A stretch of DNA of 64,000 nucleotides from an uncultured Clostridia bacterium (GTDB lineage: Bacteria; Bacillota; Clostridia; Christensenellales; Aristaeellaceae). The translations under genes were made by a program, and so were the position numbers. How positions within the stretch are numbered: position 1 is the first letter of the stretch; each line of letters begins with the position of its first letter. A model generated the notes under the pieces. It made no database searches. It saw only the letters and a program-made list of their open reading frames with translations, and was not told where the DNA came from. Where the stretch lies: contig CAKUCW010000006.1 of NCBI GenBank assembly GCA_934643825.1, positions 1 to 64,000 of the forward strand. Reading direction: 5' to 3'. Positions 51,225-59,008 of the stretch are shown one piece after another.

Positions 51225-51392
51225 ATGAACGCAGTCGGAATCGATGTTTCCAAAGGCAAAAGCATGGTTGCTGTGCTTCGCTCTCTGGGCGTCACGTTGG
51301 CTGTCCTCATTCAAAATGATTTTCGTTTCCGTATTCCTAAGCCTGTTACATCCGCATATTGCTTTCATCTCCCTGAACATCTGGCGATTTAA
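51225..51392 (+). pseudogene. IS110-family transposase, 5' remnant
   Basis: The frame opens MNAVGIDVSKGKSMVAVLR, the conserved N-terminus of IS110-family DEDD recombinases including the first catalytic Asp (residue 7). After about 20 residues the similarity is lost and the frame ends at 51,392. The preceding 100-150 bp may be the left non-coding end of the element, which in IS110 relatives encodes the bridge RNA. The remainder of 51,018-51,638 has no gene. Confidence 0.75.
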
Positions 51393-51638
51393 CCCGTTTG
51401 CCCTCCATGTACTCCTATCCTTTCGCGTGCGTATCCGGATTATAAGCATGTAACAGAAGGATTCAATGGGTATGGTGGTGAATGAATCCTCTGTCGTGCT
51501 GCTTGTGACGAGATAGGTGTGACAATCTGAAGAACACTTATTTTGCGATTCAACCGCCATCAAACCAATTTATGAATCGGCTATCTTTATCGCCTGTTAT
51601 CACGAGTGTGTTGGACAATGAAAGGTGGAGTTAAATAC

Positions 51639-52574
51639 ATGAAACCGTTTTGGGTGAGAAAGACAATCCCCAACTGGATTTCGATGATGCTCGTTTCTGC
51701 TTTTCTAATCTTAATTGCTTCATCCGCAACGGGCGAAATTTCTTCAACGATTGATGTCATAAACGACACTAAAAACAAACACACTGTAGTTCCGTCTATT
51801 CCTCAAGGCGAGCTGATCGCTGAAGATGTGAAATTCGCCAAGGGGGAAAAGTATGAAGTCTACTCCGGTCCCGGAAAGGATTATCTCCGCGCAGCTGATG
51901 GAAAAGCCGTTGTCTCCACAAACGACTGGATTCAAGTCTTTGGCAGGGAGAATGGTTGGATTCTGATACAATATGAGATTGACAAAGACCATATGCGCTT
52001 TGGCTGGATTCCTGAAAAAGCGCTGCCGAAATCAGCATCTGTCGATGAACTCAGCTTTATCCCTGAGACGGTTACGTTACTGGATACAGCGTTCTTAACA
52101 GATGATCCGCTATTTTCACATACCGTCCTTTTGACGCTTCCCAAGGGCACAACCGTTTATCACCTTTCGGACATGGGCGATTGGGCTTATATCGAAAGCT
52201 GCTCTGGTGATTGCGTGCGCGGCTTTGTAAACCGCGCTTTGATTCGTACAGGCAGGGTTTATGGGCTGGAAAATTGTCCTTCTAACAACGGCACCCAAGT
52301 GATGAATGGAACCTTGGTGGTGAAAAGCAATGCTATCGAGGCTGATTTTTCCTCCATCATCCATGATGGCTATCAAAGTGTTTCGGTTCAGGGTTACTGC
52401 CTCTACGACACTTTCACCGGCAACCTTCTGTTTAAATTAACGAACATAAATCCAAACGGCAACTATACCGGAAGTGGAATGTTGCCATCAGATGTCACGT
52501 CCATTCAAATTGTCCCAATACTGCCAAACGGGGAGAAAGCCGGCAAAGATTTGACGGTTACCGTTGAATGGTAA
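51639..52574 (+). CDS. Secreted protein with SH3-like repeats (cargo gene)
   Basis: A 311-residue exported protein. An N-terminal hydrophobic helix (about 12-33, SMMLVSAFLILIASSATG) is followed by two SH3b-like modules (YEVYSGPGKDYLRAADGKAV ... NGWILIQYEI; then LTLPKGTTVYHLSDMGDWAY) and a C-terminal beta domain (YQSVSVQGYCLYDTFTGNLL). The ATG after GGTGGAGTTAAATAC is used rather than the earlier one. It is on the plus strand between portal and large terminase and is more AT-rich than its neighbours, suggesting later acquisition. Function unknown. Confidence 0.78.
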   Translation: MKPFWVRKTIPNWISMMLVSAFLILIASSATGEISSTIDVINDTKNKHTVVPSIPQGELIAEDVKFAKGEKYEVYSGPGKDYLRAADGKAVVSTNDWIQVFGRENGWILIQYEIDKDHMRFGWIPEKALPKSASVDELSFIPETVTLLDTAFLTDDPLFSHTVLLTLPKGTTVYHLSDMGDWAYIESCSGDCVRGFVNRALIRTGRVYGLENCPSNNGTQVMNGTLVVKSNAIEADFSSIIHDGYQSVSVQGYCLYDTFTGNLLFKLTNINPNGNYTGSGMLPSDVTSIQIVPILPNGEKAGKDLTVTVEW

Positions 52575-52601
52575 ATCATGGGCTTTCCTCGTCTCTCCCC
52601 G

Positions 52602-52630
52602 TTGACCGCCGCCCGCTTTCCCGATATAAT
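52602..52630 (+). promoter_or_regulatory. Promoter of the second cargo gene
   Basis: TTGACC (52,602-52,607), 17 bp, TATAAT (52,625-52,630), 37 bp before the start codon. Confidence 0.75.
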
Positions 52631-52666
52631 CAGCTTATCAAAATATCATCCAAGGAGGGTCGCGCC

Positions 52667-53206
52667 ATGTCTTTTCGCCGTCTGCTTGGGCTTCTCTGCC
52701 TTCTTTTTCCTCTGTCCGTTTCTTCGGCTCTCGCCGAATCGGAAGGCGATACCCTCGCCTTTCCCTGCTCACCCGAGCTTTCCCCTTTTCTCTCTCAAAG
52801 CGAACACACCATCAGCCGCGAGATCGACCTGCATCACTGGGATCGCATGCAGATTGATTACTGGGGCGATGACCCCATCCCCGTCGATCACGGTTCTCTG
52901 ATTATTCTGGATGATCAATTCATGCTGATCGACCTCCATTTTTCCAAAGACTTTCCGTTCAGCACAGACGGTTACGTCTTGCCGGAGGCCATCTACATGG
53001 TCAATCATGATCCGGCCGTCTCCGATGATACCGATCCGCCGGAATGGCATGTCTTCATGTACCCGGACAAAGACGATCCCTATGCTTTCCATTACGCCTG
53101 TACATGGAATTGGGATATGGTCGGAATCAAGATGTACGGCGAATACACTGCTCCAAACGGCGAACGGCATGACAGCGGTTTTTCTTTGGATATCGACATT
53201 TTTTAA
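52667..53206 (+). CDS. Secreted protein of unknown function (cargo gene)
   Basis: A 179-residue protein with a clear signal peptide (MSFRRLLGLLCLLFPLSVSS, cleavage after ALA). The mature part is acidic and aromatic (DLHHWDRMQIDYWGDDPIPV, PDKDDPYAFHYACTWNWDM) and reads like a single beta-sandwich domain. No family recognised. The ATG follows AAGGAGGGTCGCGCC. It has its own promoter and is followed by family D repeats, so it is an autonomous insertion in the phage gene order. Confidence 0.78.
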   Translation: MSFRRLLGLLCLLFPLSVSSALAESEGDTLAFPCSPELSPFLSQSEHTISREIDLHHWDRMQIDYWGDDPIPVDHGSLIILDDQFMLIDLHFSKDFPFSTDGYVLPEAIYMVNHDPAVSDDTDPPEWHVFMYPDKDDPYAFHYACTWNWDMVGIKMYGEYTAPNGERHDSGFSLDIDIF

Positions 53207-53225
53207 TCGCCGTCTCCCCTCATCC

Positions 53226-53335
53226 TCCCCCTCTTGGGGAGCTGTCAGCCGCAGCCTGACCGAAAGGGCTTCCCTCGTCGTCCCCCCTTGGCTCTCCCTC
53301 TGGGAGAGCTGTCGCCGCAGGCGACTGAGAGGGCT
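53226..53335. repeat. Two family D repeats
   Basis: 53,226-53,270 (degenerate: CCCCCTCTTGGGGAGCTGTC) and 53,287-53,335 (TTGGCTCTCCCTCTGGGAGA, then GTCGCCGCAGGCGACTGAGAG). Read on the minus strand the second begins TAGCCCTCTCAG, which supplies the stop codon of the large terminase gene. Confidence 0.75.
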
Positions 53336-54731
53336 ACTCCCCCAACGGGTCAAACCGCCATTCCTTTTTCTTCCCTCTCGGGCGCGGCGCAATGGGTCTT
53401 GACATTAAAAAGTACCGCGTTTCGTCGTAGATGTGATCCTCGCCCGCCGTGTCAATGTCCTCCGGCTTGCGCCCGTCGTAAACCAGCGCGGGAATCGTCC
53501 GCCTGAAATCCCGGCAGTTCTCAAAAACGTAGAGCATCGGACGCCCTTCCTCGTCGAATTTCAGCCGTTCGTGCAGCTGCATCTTTCCGGGCAGCCGCGT
53601 GTTGTCCCCCTTCATGAAGGTCACCCCGTTAAAGACCTTGCGAATCTGTTCCTCCACGCTCAGCCCGCGGCTTCTGTCCCATATGGCAGGGTCGGCGACG
53701 CCCGAAACATGAATGCCCTCCGCGGCTTCCGGTTCCATCAGCTCCGCGAGCTTTTCCGCGATTTCGCCCGGCGCGTTCATAATGCCGACGTTCGCCTCCC
53801 CCGGCACGCAGCCGTAAAGCTCCTTGTATCGGTATACCCGCCCTTCCTCGTCCACCGCCCAAACCCCGAAGGAGAATGGGCGCGTGTATCCGTGGTCGAA
53901 GCTGACCACCCGCGTCCAGTGCCACGGAATGTCGAACGGATGGATGACGTGCGTGTATAGCCCGTCGCCGTAGTGCGTCGGATCGTCCACAAATTCCGGG
54001 AAAGCCTGCCCGTCGAACGCGTCCCATTTGCCCAGCAGCAGCGCATCCCGCAGTGCCTTGGGCTTCTGCTCCAATTCCACGATGTAGTCCCGCGTGATGT
54101 GCGGATTGTCCATCGCCGTCGCCGGAATGTACTCGATCTTTCTCACGCTCACCCCGCCGAGTATGCTGCTTTCAACCGCAACCTCGGCGGTTCGCCCGCC
54201 CGCGTTCGTGCTGTCCACGAACCGCGCCTTCACCCACGCATGCCCCGGACCGCCCGGGTTGCTTGCGCATCGCACGCAGGGCGTGATGCCCAGCCGCTTT
54301 TCTGCACGCAGTCGTGTGCGCAGGTAATCATACATCGGTTTTGTGAAATGTGTCAGCTCGTCGAAATACAGCCAGTGGATTTCCGCGCCCTGATATTTTA
54401 GCAGCCCCTGCCCCTCGTCGCTCAGGTGACAGAAATGGATGACGCTTCCGTTGCTCAGCCTCAGCTCGTGCGCACTGGAAACATATTTGCCCAGTTCCTT
54501 CGGCGCAATGAGCTGCATCGTCCGGATCAGCGTCATTTCCAGTTCGGGATAGGTTCGCCTGAATAAGTACGCGTGCGTCTGCGGATATTTCAGGCAGCGC
54601 ATCAGCGCGTCCCAGCATATGGCGTAGCTCTTTCCTCCGCCCGCCGCCCCGCCATAAAGCACTTCGTCCGCCGTGCTTGCGTGAAACGCAAGCTGTTTTT
54701 TTGTCGGCTGATAATTAAGCTCGATCTCCAT
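53334..54731 (-). CDS. terL: Phage terminase large subunit
   Basis: A 465-residue packaging motor. ATPase part: Walker A GGAAGGGKS (residues 27-35), Walker B IHWLYFDEL, coupling motif CASNPGG. Nuclease part: the RNase H-like Asp in VVSFDHGYTRPF, VSGVADPAIW, and the later acidic DTAGEDHIYDETRYFLM. The start at MEIELNYQPTK overlaps terS by 17 bp; AAGGAGG is 13 bases upstream, a little far. The stop lies in a family D repeat. Confidence 0.95.
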   Translation of the reverse strand: MEIELNYQPTKKQLAFHASTADEVLYGGAAGGGKSYAICWDALMRCLKYPQTHAYLFRRTYPELEMTLIRTMQLIAPKELGKYVSSAHELRLSNGSVIHFCHLSDEGQGLLKYQGAEIHWLYFDELTHFTKPMYDYLRTRLRAEKRLGITPCVRCASNPGGPGHAWVKARFVDSTNAGGRTAEVAVESSILGGVSVRKIEYIPATAMDNPHITRDYIVELEQKPKALRDALLLGKWDAFDGQAFPEFVDDPTHYGDGLYTHVIHPFDIPWHWTRVVSFDHGYTRPFSFGVWAVDEEGRVYRYKELYGCVPGEANVGIMNAPGEIAEKLAELMEPEAAEGIHVSGVADPAIWDRSRGLSVEEQIRKVFNGVTFMKGDNTRLPGKMQLHERLKFDEEGRPMLYVFENCRDFRRTIPALVYDGRKPEDIDTAGEDHIYDETRYFLMSRPIAPRPRGKKKEWRFDPLGE

Positions 54732-55146
54732 GCTTCTGTTCTTCCTCCTTTCCGCCCGTCCCGTCCGGCATGCCCAGCGCAGGTGCGCCCGCCGCAAACC
54801 GAATCACGATGTCCTTTCCGTAATCCTTCTGCATCCGAATGCCCGCCCGGTCGAGGATGTCCTTCGCCGCCCTCTGGCGGATGTTGTCGTTCCCCTCCGA
54901 CTGGCTCAGCAGCGCCGCCTGATGCCGCGCCGCTTCTTCCGCGCTTTCGTAAACGCAGATTTGCGCACGCAGCTTTGCCGCCTCGGATTTCTTTCGGTAT
55001 GCCTCCAGCCTTTTCAGGTCGCCGAGGATCGTCTTCACCTGCTTCTCGCTCGCCCCGATCTGCCTTGCGATCTCGTCCGGTTCCCTGTTTTCTTCAAAGT
55101 ACAGTCGAACGGCTTCGCTCTTCATGTTTTCCGTCATTCTGCCCAT
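54715..55146 (-). CDS. terS: Phage terminase small subunit
   Basis: A 143-residue DNA-recognition subunit: an N-terminal helix-turn-helix (RLYFEENREPDEIARQIGAS), a helical oligomerisation region (QVKTILGDLKRLEAYRKKSE) and a C-terminal tail. The ATG after GGAGGTGGTGAG is used. It lies just before terL and starts the packaging/head gene run. Confidence 0.85.
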   Translation of the reverse strand: MGRMTENMKSEAVRLYFEENREPDEIARQIGASEKQVKTILGDLKRLEAYRKKSEAAKLRAQICVYESAEEAARHQAALLSQSEGNDNIRQRAAKDILDRAGIRMQKDYGKDIVIRFAAGAPALGMPDGTGGKEEEQKHGDRA

Positions 55147-55233
55147 CTCACCACCTCCTTTCCCTGCCCGCCTTTTCCTCCGCCAAACTCTGTAAAGCAT
55201 CGAAGTCTTTCCCACGCGAGCGTTTTCTCGCAT

Positions 55234-55270
55234 CAAAAAAAGCCGTTCCAACACCGGAAACGGCTTTTTT
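55234..55270. terminator. Bidirectional terminator upstream of terS
   Basis: AAAAAAGCCGTT...AACGGCTTTTTT, a near-perfect symmetric stem with A and T runs on both sides. The rest of 55,147-55,487 holds no gene. Confidence 0.8.
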
Positions 55271-55487
55271 GATTGATGCATGCTTCTCAGCTTTCCCGCG
55301 AAGCGAAGAAAGAGCGCCGAAAGCAGCACGCCCTGCCGGCGGTCGGGCTTAAACCCTCTTTCTCTCTTTTCCCGCCGCGAATCTCTTTTCTTCTTTCGCT
55401 GATGATATCATATCATACCTCTTTTTGAACCGCAAGATGACATTTGGGTGCCATTTCGGTGTCATTCCCGTGCCTTTCCCGTGCCCT

Positions 55488-55913
55488 TCAGGTGCCGTCT
55501 GCCCCATCTTCCCCGTTCTCCTTCTTCCCCTCGATCTCCCTTTTGTATCGCATGATCTGCCGCCTGCTCCTGTCCGTCATGCGCATCGTGTCCTCTAAGC
55601 TCAGCCCGCCGATGTAGTAATACATGCAGAACGAATATAGCCCGATTTTCAACCCGCTGATCGCCTTGATTGCCTCGTCCTCCAGCTCGTGTAGAATCGC
55701 TCCTTCCCTCTCCAAAGACTTTTCCAGCGATTCCTTCATCATCAGCTTCACCTCAAGCCCCCGCGCTAACCCGCCTCTGCCGTGCGGCATTCCGTCCAGC
55801 TGTACCGCACTCAGCGTCGCCGCCTGCATTTCCGTCAGCTTCTCGCTCAGCTCCCGAACCAGCCTGACCTGCCCCCTCACGCGCAGCAGTACTTGTCTGT
55901 CCTTCTCGTTCAT
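55488..55913 (-). CDS. Phage sigma-like/late-regulator protein
   Basis: A 141-residue helical protein with a C-terminal helix-turn-helix (LEDTMRMTDRSRRQIMRYKR) and an N-terminal coiled coil (VRLVRELSEKLTEMQAATLS). It resembles the DUF1492/ArpU-like regulators commonly located just upstream of phage terminases, which control late genes. It is the only candidate regulatory gene left in the element. Confidence 0.75.
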   Translation of the reverse strand: MNEKDRQVLLRVRGQVRLVRELSEKLTEMQAATLSAVQLDGMPHGRGGLARGLEVKLMMKESLEKSLEREGAILHELEDEAIKAISGLKIGLYSFCMYYYIGGLSLEDTMRMTDRSRRQIMRYKREIEGKKENGEDGADGT

Positions 55914-55933
55914 TCCGCTCTCCCTTCTCCAGT

Positions 55934-56056
55934 TTAATCATCCTCGTCCCTCAGCCATCGTTCCTCGTCCCAGAGCAGTCTGAGCCTTCTCGCCTCCTCG
56001 CAGATTCCGCAGCCGTCGCATTCCTCTTTCAAATGCAGTACGCAGGAAAACGCCAT
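55934..56056 (-). CDS. Small Cys-rich phage protein, 40 residues
   Basis: MAFSCVLHLKEECDGCGICE followed by a basic-acidic helix. The CDGCGIC cluster plus the earlier Cys could bind zinc. Short proteins of this pattern occur next to the sigma-like gene in clostridial prophages. The start is the ATG with AAAGGAGGAGAAAG upstream. First gene of the phage block. Confidence 0.7.
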   Translation of the reverse strand: MAFSCVLHLKEECDGCGICEEARRLRLLWDEERWLRDEDD

Positions 56057-56194
56057 CTTTCTCCTCCTTTTGTTCTCTTTTCTTCGTTTTCGTTCCCATA
56101 AAATACGAACACTTGTTCCCATTTTAGCCTTCCTCTTTCCGTTTGTCAAGCCGAATTCCCCTTTTCATGCTCTAATCGACATTTCCATACACCC

Positions 56195-56545
56195 CCTTTA
56201 AACCGCCGCGAAGCGAAGATGGGGTTTGGGGATGAAATCCCCAAGCGGGGTATGGGGTGGCAACCCCATAGTAACCCCCCGTAACTCCAAAATCGCGAAG
56301 CGATTTAAAAGAAACAAGAATCAGGGAGCGAAGCGTCCCCTGATTCCTCCACCGCCCCTTCAAACCGCCGCGAAGCGAAGATGGGGTTTGGGGATGATAT
56401 CCCCAAGCGGGGCATGGGGTGGCAACCCCATAGTAACCCCCGTAACCCCAAAAGCGCGAAGCGCCCCAAAAGCAAGAATCAGGGAGCGAAGCGTCCCCTG
56501 ATTCCCCTCCACCGCCTCTTCAAACCCCACCCAACTTTCCCATAT
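56195..56545. repeat. Family C repeat, two tandem copies
   Basis: Copies at about 56,198-56,350 and 56,361-56,515. Each has AAACCGCCGCGAAGCGAAGA, TGGGGTTTGGGGATGA, GGGGTGGCAACCCCATAGTA, a CGCGAAGCG element and TCAGGGAGCGAAGCGTCCCC TGA. They are about 90% identical. No gene in 56,057-56,562. Confidence 0.8.
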
Positions 56546-56562
56546 TCCCCTTATTTTCCTAT

Positions 56563-56605
56563 CAAAAAAGGGAGTCAGAGGCTTGTCTTCCTCTAACTCC
56601 CTTTT
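56563..56605 (-). terminator. Terminator of thrC
   Basis: On the minus strand AAAAGGGAGTTAGAGG...CCTCTGACTCCCTTTTTT. Confidence 0.85.
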
Positions 56606-56637
56606 CGCTTTTTGACCTGTTTTTCTTTGCGCCGCGC

Positions 56638-58134
56638 TTACGCCTTCACCGCGTCAAGAACCGCCTGCTCCATGCCGTCCTTTTCGCATACCGCCGTATG
56701 GCGAATCGGCAGGGTCGGCAAAGCCCGAATCTGCTCCGGCTCTTTCGTTCCCGTCTTTTCGGCAAGCGCACGGCAGCAGGCAAAGTCGTCCTGCCCCGCG
56801 CAGGCATTCTGCCCCGCGACCGCGCCCAAAACAGACGCGCCGAATTTATACGGGCTTGCCGTCGAAACGATCACGCTCCTGCGCGTGTCGCCCGTTTCGC
56901 GCTGATAAGCACGCAAAACCGCGCTGGCAACCGCCGTGTGCGGATCCATCAGGTAGTGGTCTTCCGTCCACGTTTTCGCGATTTCCTCGCGCACGCCGTC
57001 CTCAGCCACACAGCCCGCCCAGTAGCGTGCCTGCATGCCCGCCTTCATCGCCTCATCGATTTCATAGCGCTTTCTGCCGCTCAATTCGCCCATCAGCCGC
57101 GCAATCTTCCCGCCGTCATAGCCGCTCAGATCGAACAGCAGGCGCTCCAGATTCGAGGAGATCAGAATATCCATCGACGGCGTGATGGTCTTGTAGAACG
57201 GACGGTTTTCGATGTCGTATACGCCGGTGTTGATGAAATCGGTCAGCACATTGTTCTCGTTGCTCGCGCAGATGAGCCTGCCGACCGGCAGCCCCGCCTT
57301 GTGCGCGTAATCTGCCGCGAGGATGTCGCCGAAATTGCCCGTCGGAACGCAGAAATTCACCTCGTCACCGAGCTTAATTGCGCCCTCGTTCAGCAGATCC
57401 GCATAGGCGGAGAAGTAATATACCACCTGCGGCACGAGTCTGCCGAAGTTGATGGAATTCGCCGAGGAAAGCACGCGTCCCTGCCGATCCATCGTTTCGG
57501 CGAACTGCCGATCGGCAAAGATGCGCTTGACGCCGGTCTGCGCATCGTCAAAATTGCCGTTGACGGCGATGACATGGGTATTCTGCCCGCCGGTCGTCAC
57601 CATTTGCAGCCGCTGCGCCTGGCTGACGCCTTCACGCGGATAGAACACGCAGCAGCGCGTCCCCGGAACATCGAGGAAGCCCTCCAGCGCCGCCTTGCCC
57701 GTGTCGCCGCTTGTCGCCACGAGAATGAAAATTTCGCGTTGTTCATCGTGCTTTTGGGCACTGAGCGTCAGCAGATGCGGCAGCAGCTGAAGCGCCATAT
57801 CCTTAAACGCGAGCGTCGGGCCATGCCAAAGCTCCAGCGCGTGCGCCCATCCGCCTACCTTGCGAACCGGCGCAATCTCTTCGCAGTCAAAGCCCCTGCC
57901 GTATGCGCCGTGAATCGCGCCCTTCAGCTCTTCCCGCGTGAAATCGGGCAGAAACCGCTCAAGAACCGTCAGCGCACGCTGTTCATAACCCATTTTGCCC
58001 AGTGCGGCAATCTCTTCGAGCGAAAAAGAGGGGAACTCAGCGGGCACATACAGCCCGCCGTCCGGCGCCAGTCCGCGAAGAATCGCCTCCGAAGGCGAAA
58101 CGGCAGCCGCACCACGCGTTGAAAGCATTTGCAT
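56638..58134 (-). CDS. thrC: Threonine synthase
   Basis: A 498-residue PLP enzyme converting O-phosphohomoserine to threonine. N-terminal motif SEAILRGLAPDGGLYVPAEF, PLP-binding Lys111 in HGPTLAFKDMALQ, phosphate loop VATSGDTGKAALEG, and VNFCVPTGNFGDILAADYAH. Length and motif set match the longer fungal/E. coli-type ThrC. Three closely spaced ATGs exist; I use the one nine bases from GGGAGG. Single gene, with no leader peptide or T-box seen. Confidence 0.96.
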   Translation of the reverse strand: MQMLSTRGAAAVSPSEAILRGLAPDGGLYVPAEFPSFSLEEIAALGKMGYEQRALTVLERFLPDFTREELKGAIHGAYGRGFDCEEIAPVRKVGGWAHALELWHGPTLAFKDMALQLLPHLLTLSAQKHDEQREIFILVATSGDTGKAALEGFLDVPGTRCCVFYPREGVSQAQRLQMVTTGGQNTHVIAVNGNFDDAQTGVKRIFADRQFAETMDRQGRVLSSANSINFGRLVPQVVYYFSAYADLLNEGAIKLGDEVNFCVPTGNFGDILAADYAHKAGLPVGRLICASNENNVLTDFINTGVYDIENRPFYKTITPSMDILISSNLERLLFDLSGYDGGKIARLMGELSGRKRYEIDEAMKAGMQARYWAGCVAEDGVREEIAKTWTEDHYLMDPHTAVASAVLRAYQRETGDTRRSVIVSTASPYKFGASVLGAVAGQNACAGQDDFACCRALAEKTGTKEPEQIRALPTLPIRHTAVCEKDGMEQAVLDAVKA

Positions 58135-58203
58135 CGGCATCAACCTCCCTGATTAAACATCGGGCAGAAACCCGGGGCTTCTGCGTGTCCCGACCGATCG
58201 ATG

Positions 58204-58242
58204 AACAAAGAAGCCGCTTCCTGATGAACGGCAGGAAGCGGC
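58204..58242 (-). terminator. Terminator upstream of thrC, serving the P-loop gene
   Basis: On the minus strand GCCGCTTCCTG...CAGGAAGCGGC is followed by TTCTTTGTT. Confidence 0.75.
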
Positions 58243-58256
58243 TCAGCAAAACGAAA

Positions 58257-58667
58257 TTAGATTTGATACTTGCGGATGCTCTCCGGCACATTCTCCGCAT
58301 CCTCGCTGAAGCTGATGACCAAATCGCACTGAGCGTTGGCGACCAGACCTTCGAGCTTGGCAAAGAAGTCCACCAGGTCGGCGGCGTCCGTCTTGACCAG
58401 TTTGAGGAACGCATCAACGTAAATCACGCTGATATCATAGTTGCCCGCGAGAATACCTGCGAGGAAGCCAAAGAACGAGTCCTTGCCCTTTACGGCGTAT
58501 TCACTCGCGTCGATGAAACGGATCTGCGGCTTCAGGCTGAGCGTGTAGCTCTTGTCGTCGTCAACGAAAAGAACGTTGCCCTTCGCTTCCTTCACGGAAG
58601 CGTTCGCCATATCCAAAATGCGCTTGGTCTTGCCGGAACCCTTCTTGCCAAAGATAACCTGGATCAC
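58257..58667 (-). CDS. Small P-loop NTPase-like protein
   Basis: A 136-residue protein with Walker A GKKGSGKTKR near the N-terminus, a probable Walker B strand (YDISVIYVDAF) and CDLVISFSEDAENVPESIRK at the end. This compact P-loop type occurs in clostridia without assigned role. The GTG start has GGGAGGGATTGACC upstream. Single-gene unit; the region 58,668-58,806 has nothing further. Confidence 0.85.
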   Translation of the reverse strand: MIQVIFGKKGSGKTKRILDMANASVKEAKGNVLFVDDDKSYTLSLKPQIRFIDASEYAVKGKDSFFGFLAGILAGNYDISVIYVDAFLKLVKTDAADLVDFFAKLEGLVANAQCDLVISFSEDAENVPESIRKYQI

Positions 58668-58806
58668 GGTCAATCCCTCCCTTTCATGTTTTCTACTTAC
58701 CCACATTATAGCCTAAAACACATTCCCTGCATAGACCCAAATTTACTTTTTCTCTCAAAAAACATGCGGGGTCAACCGCTATTTTCCCCATTTTTGTGAT
58801 TATGGC

Positions 58807-58835
58807 TTGCTTTTTGCGGCACATCATGCTATAAA
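58807..58835 (+). promoter_or_regulatory. Promoter of the Pro-Thr stalk protein gene
   Basis: TTGCTT (58,807-58,812), 17 bp, TATAAA (58,830-58,835). The leader of about 165 nt shows no riboswitch I recognise. Confidence 0.65.
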
Positions 58836-59008
58836 TAAATGTATACATTTAGCCAAAACGCAGGTTTAAAAGACGGACAATCAGCATAAAGCATCCTGAG
58901 CGCACATCGGCGCCGCCTTCGGGCTTTCCGCCGCGTGAAAAACCGTCTGGGGTTGACAAAGTGCGTGCTTTGCCGTCCATCCTCTGCGCAATGAAAGGGG
59001 CGATTCCC

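Noticed and set aside
58843..59008. Possible riboswitch in the leader of the stalk-protein gene
   Set aside because: I looked for cyclic-di-GMP type cores and found none; only a GC-rich hairpin is visible.
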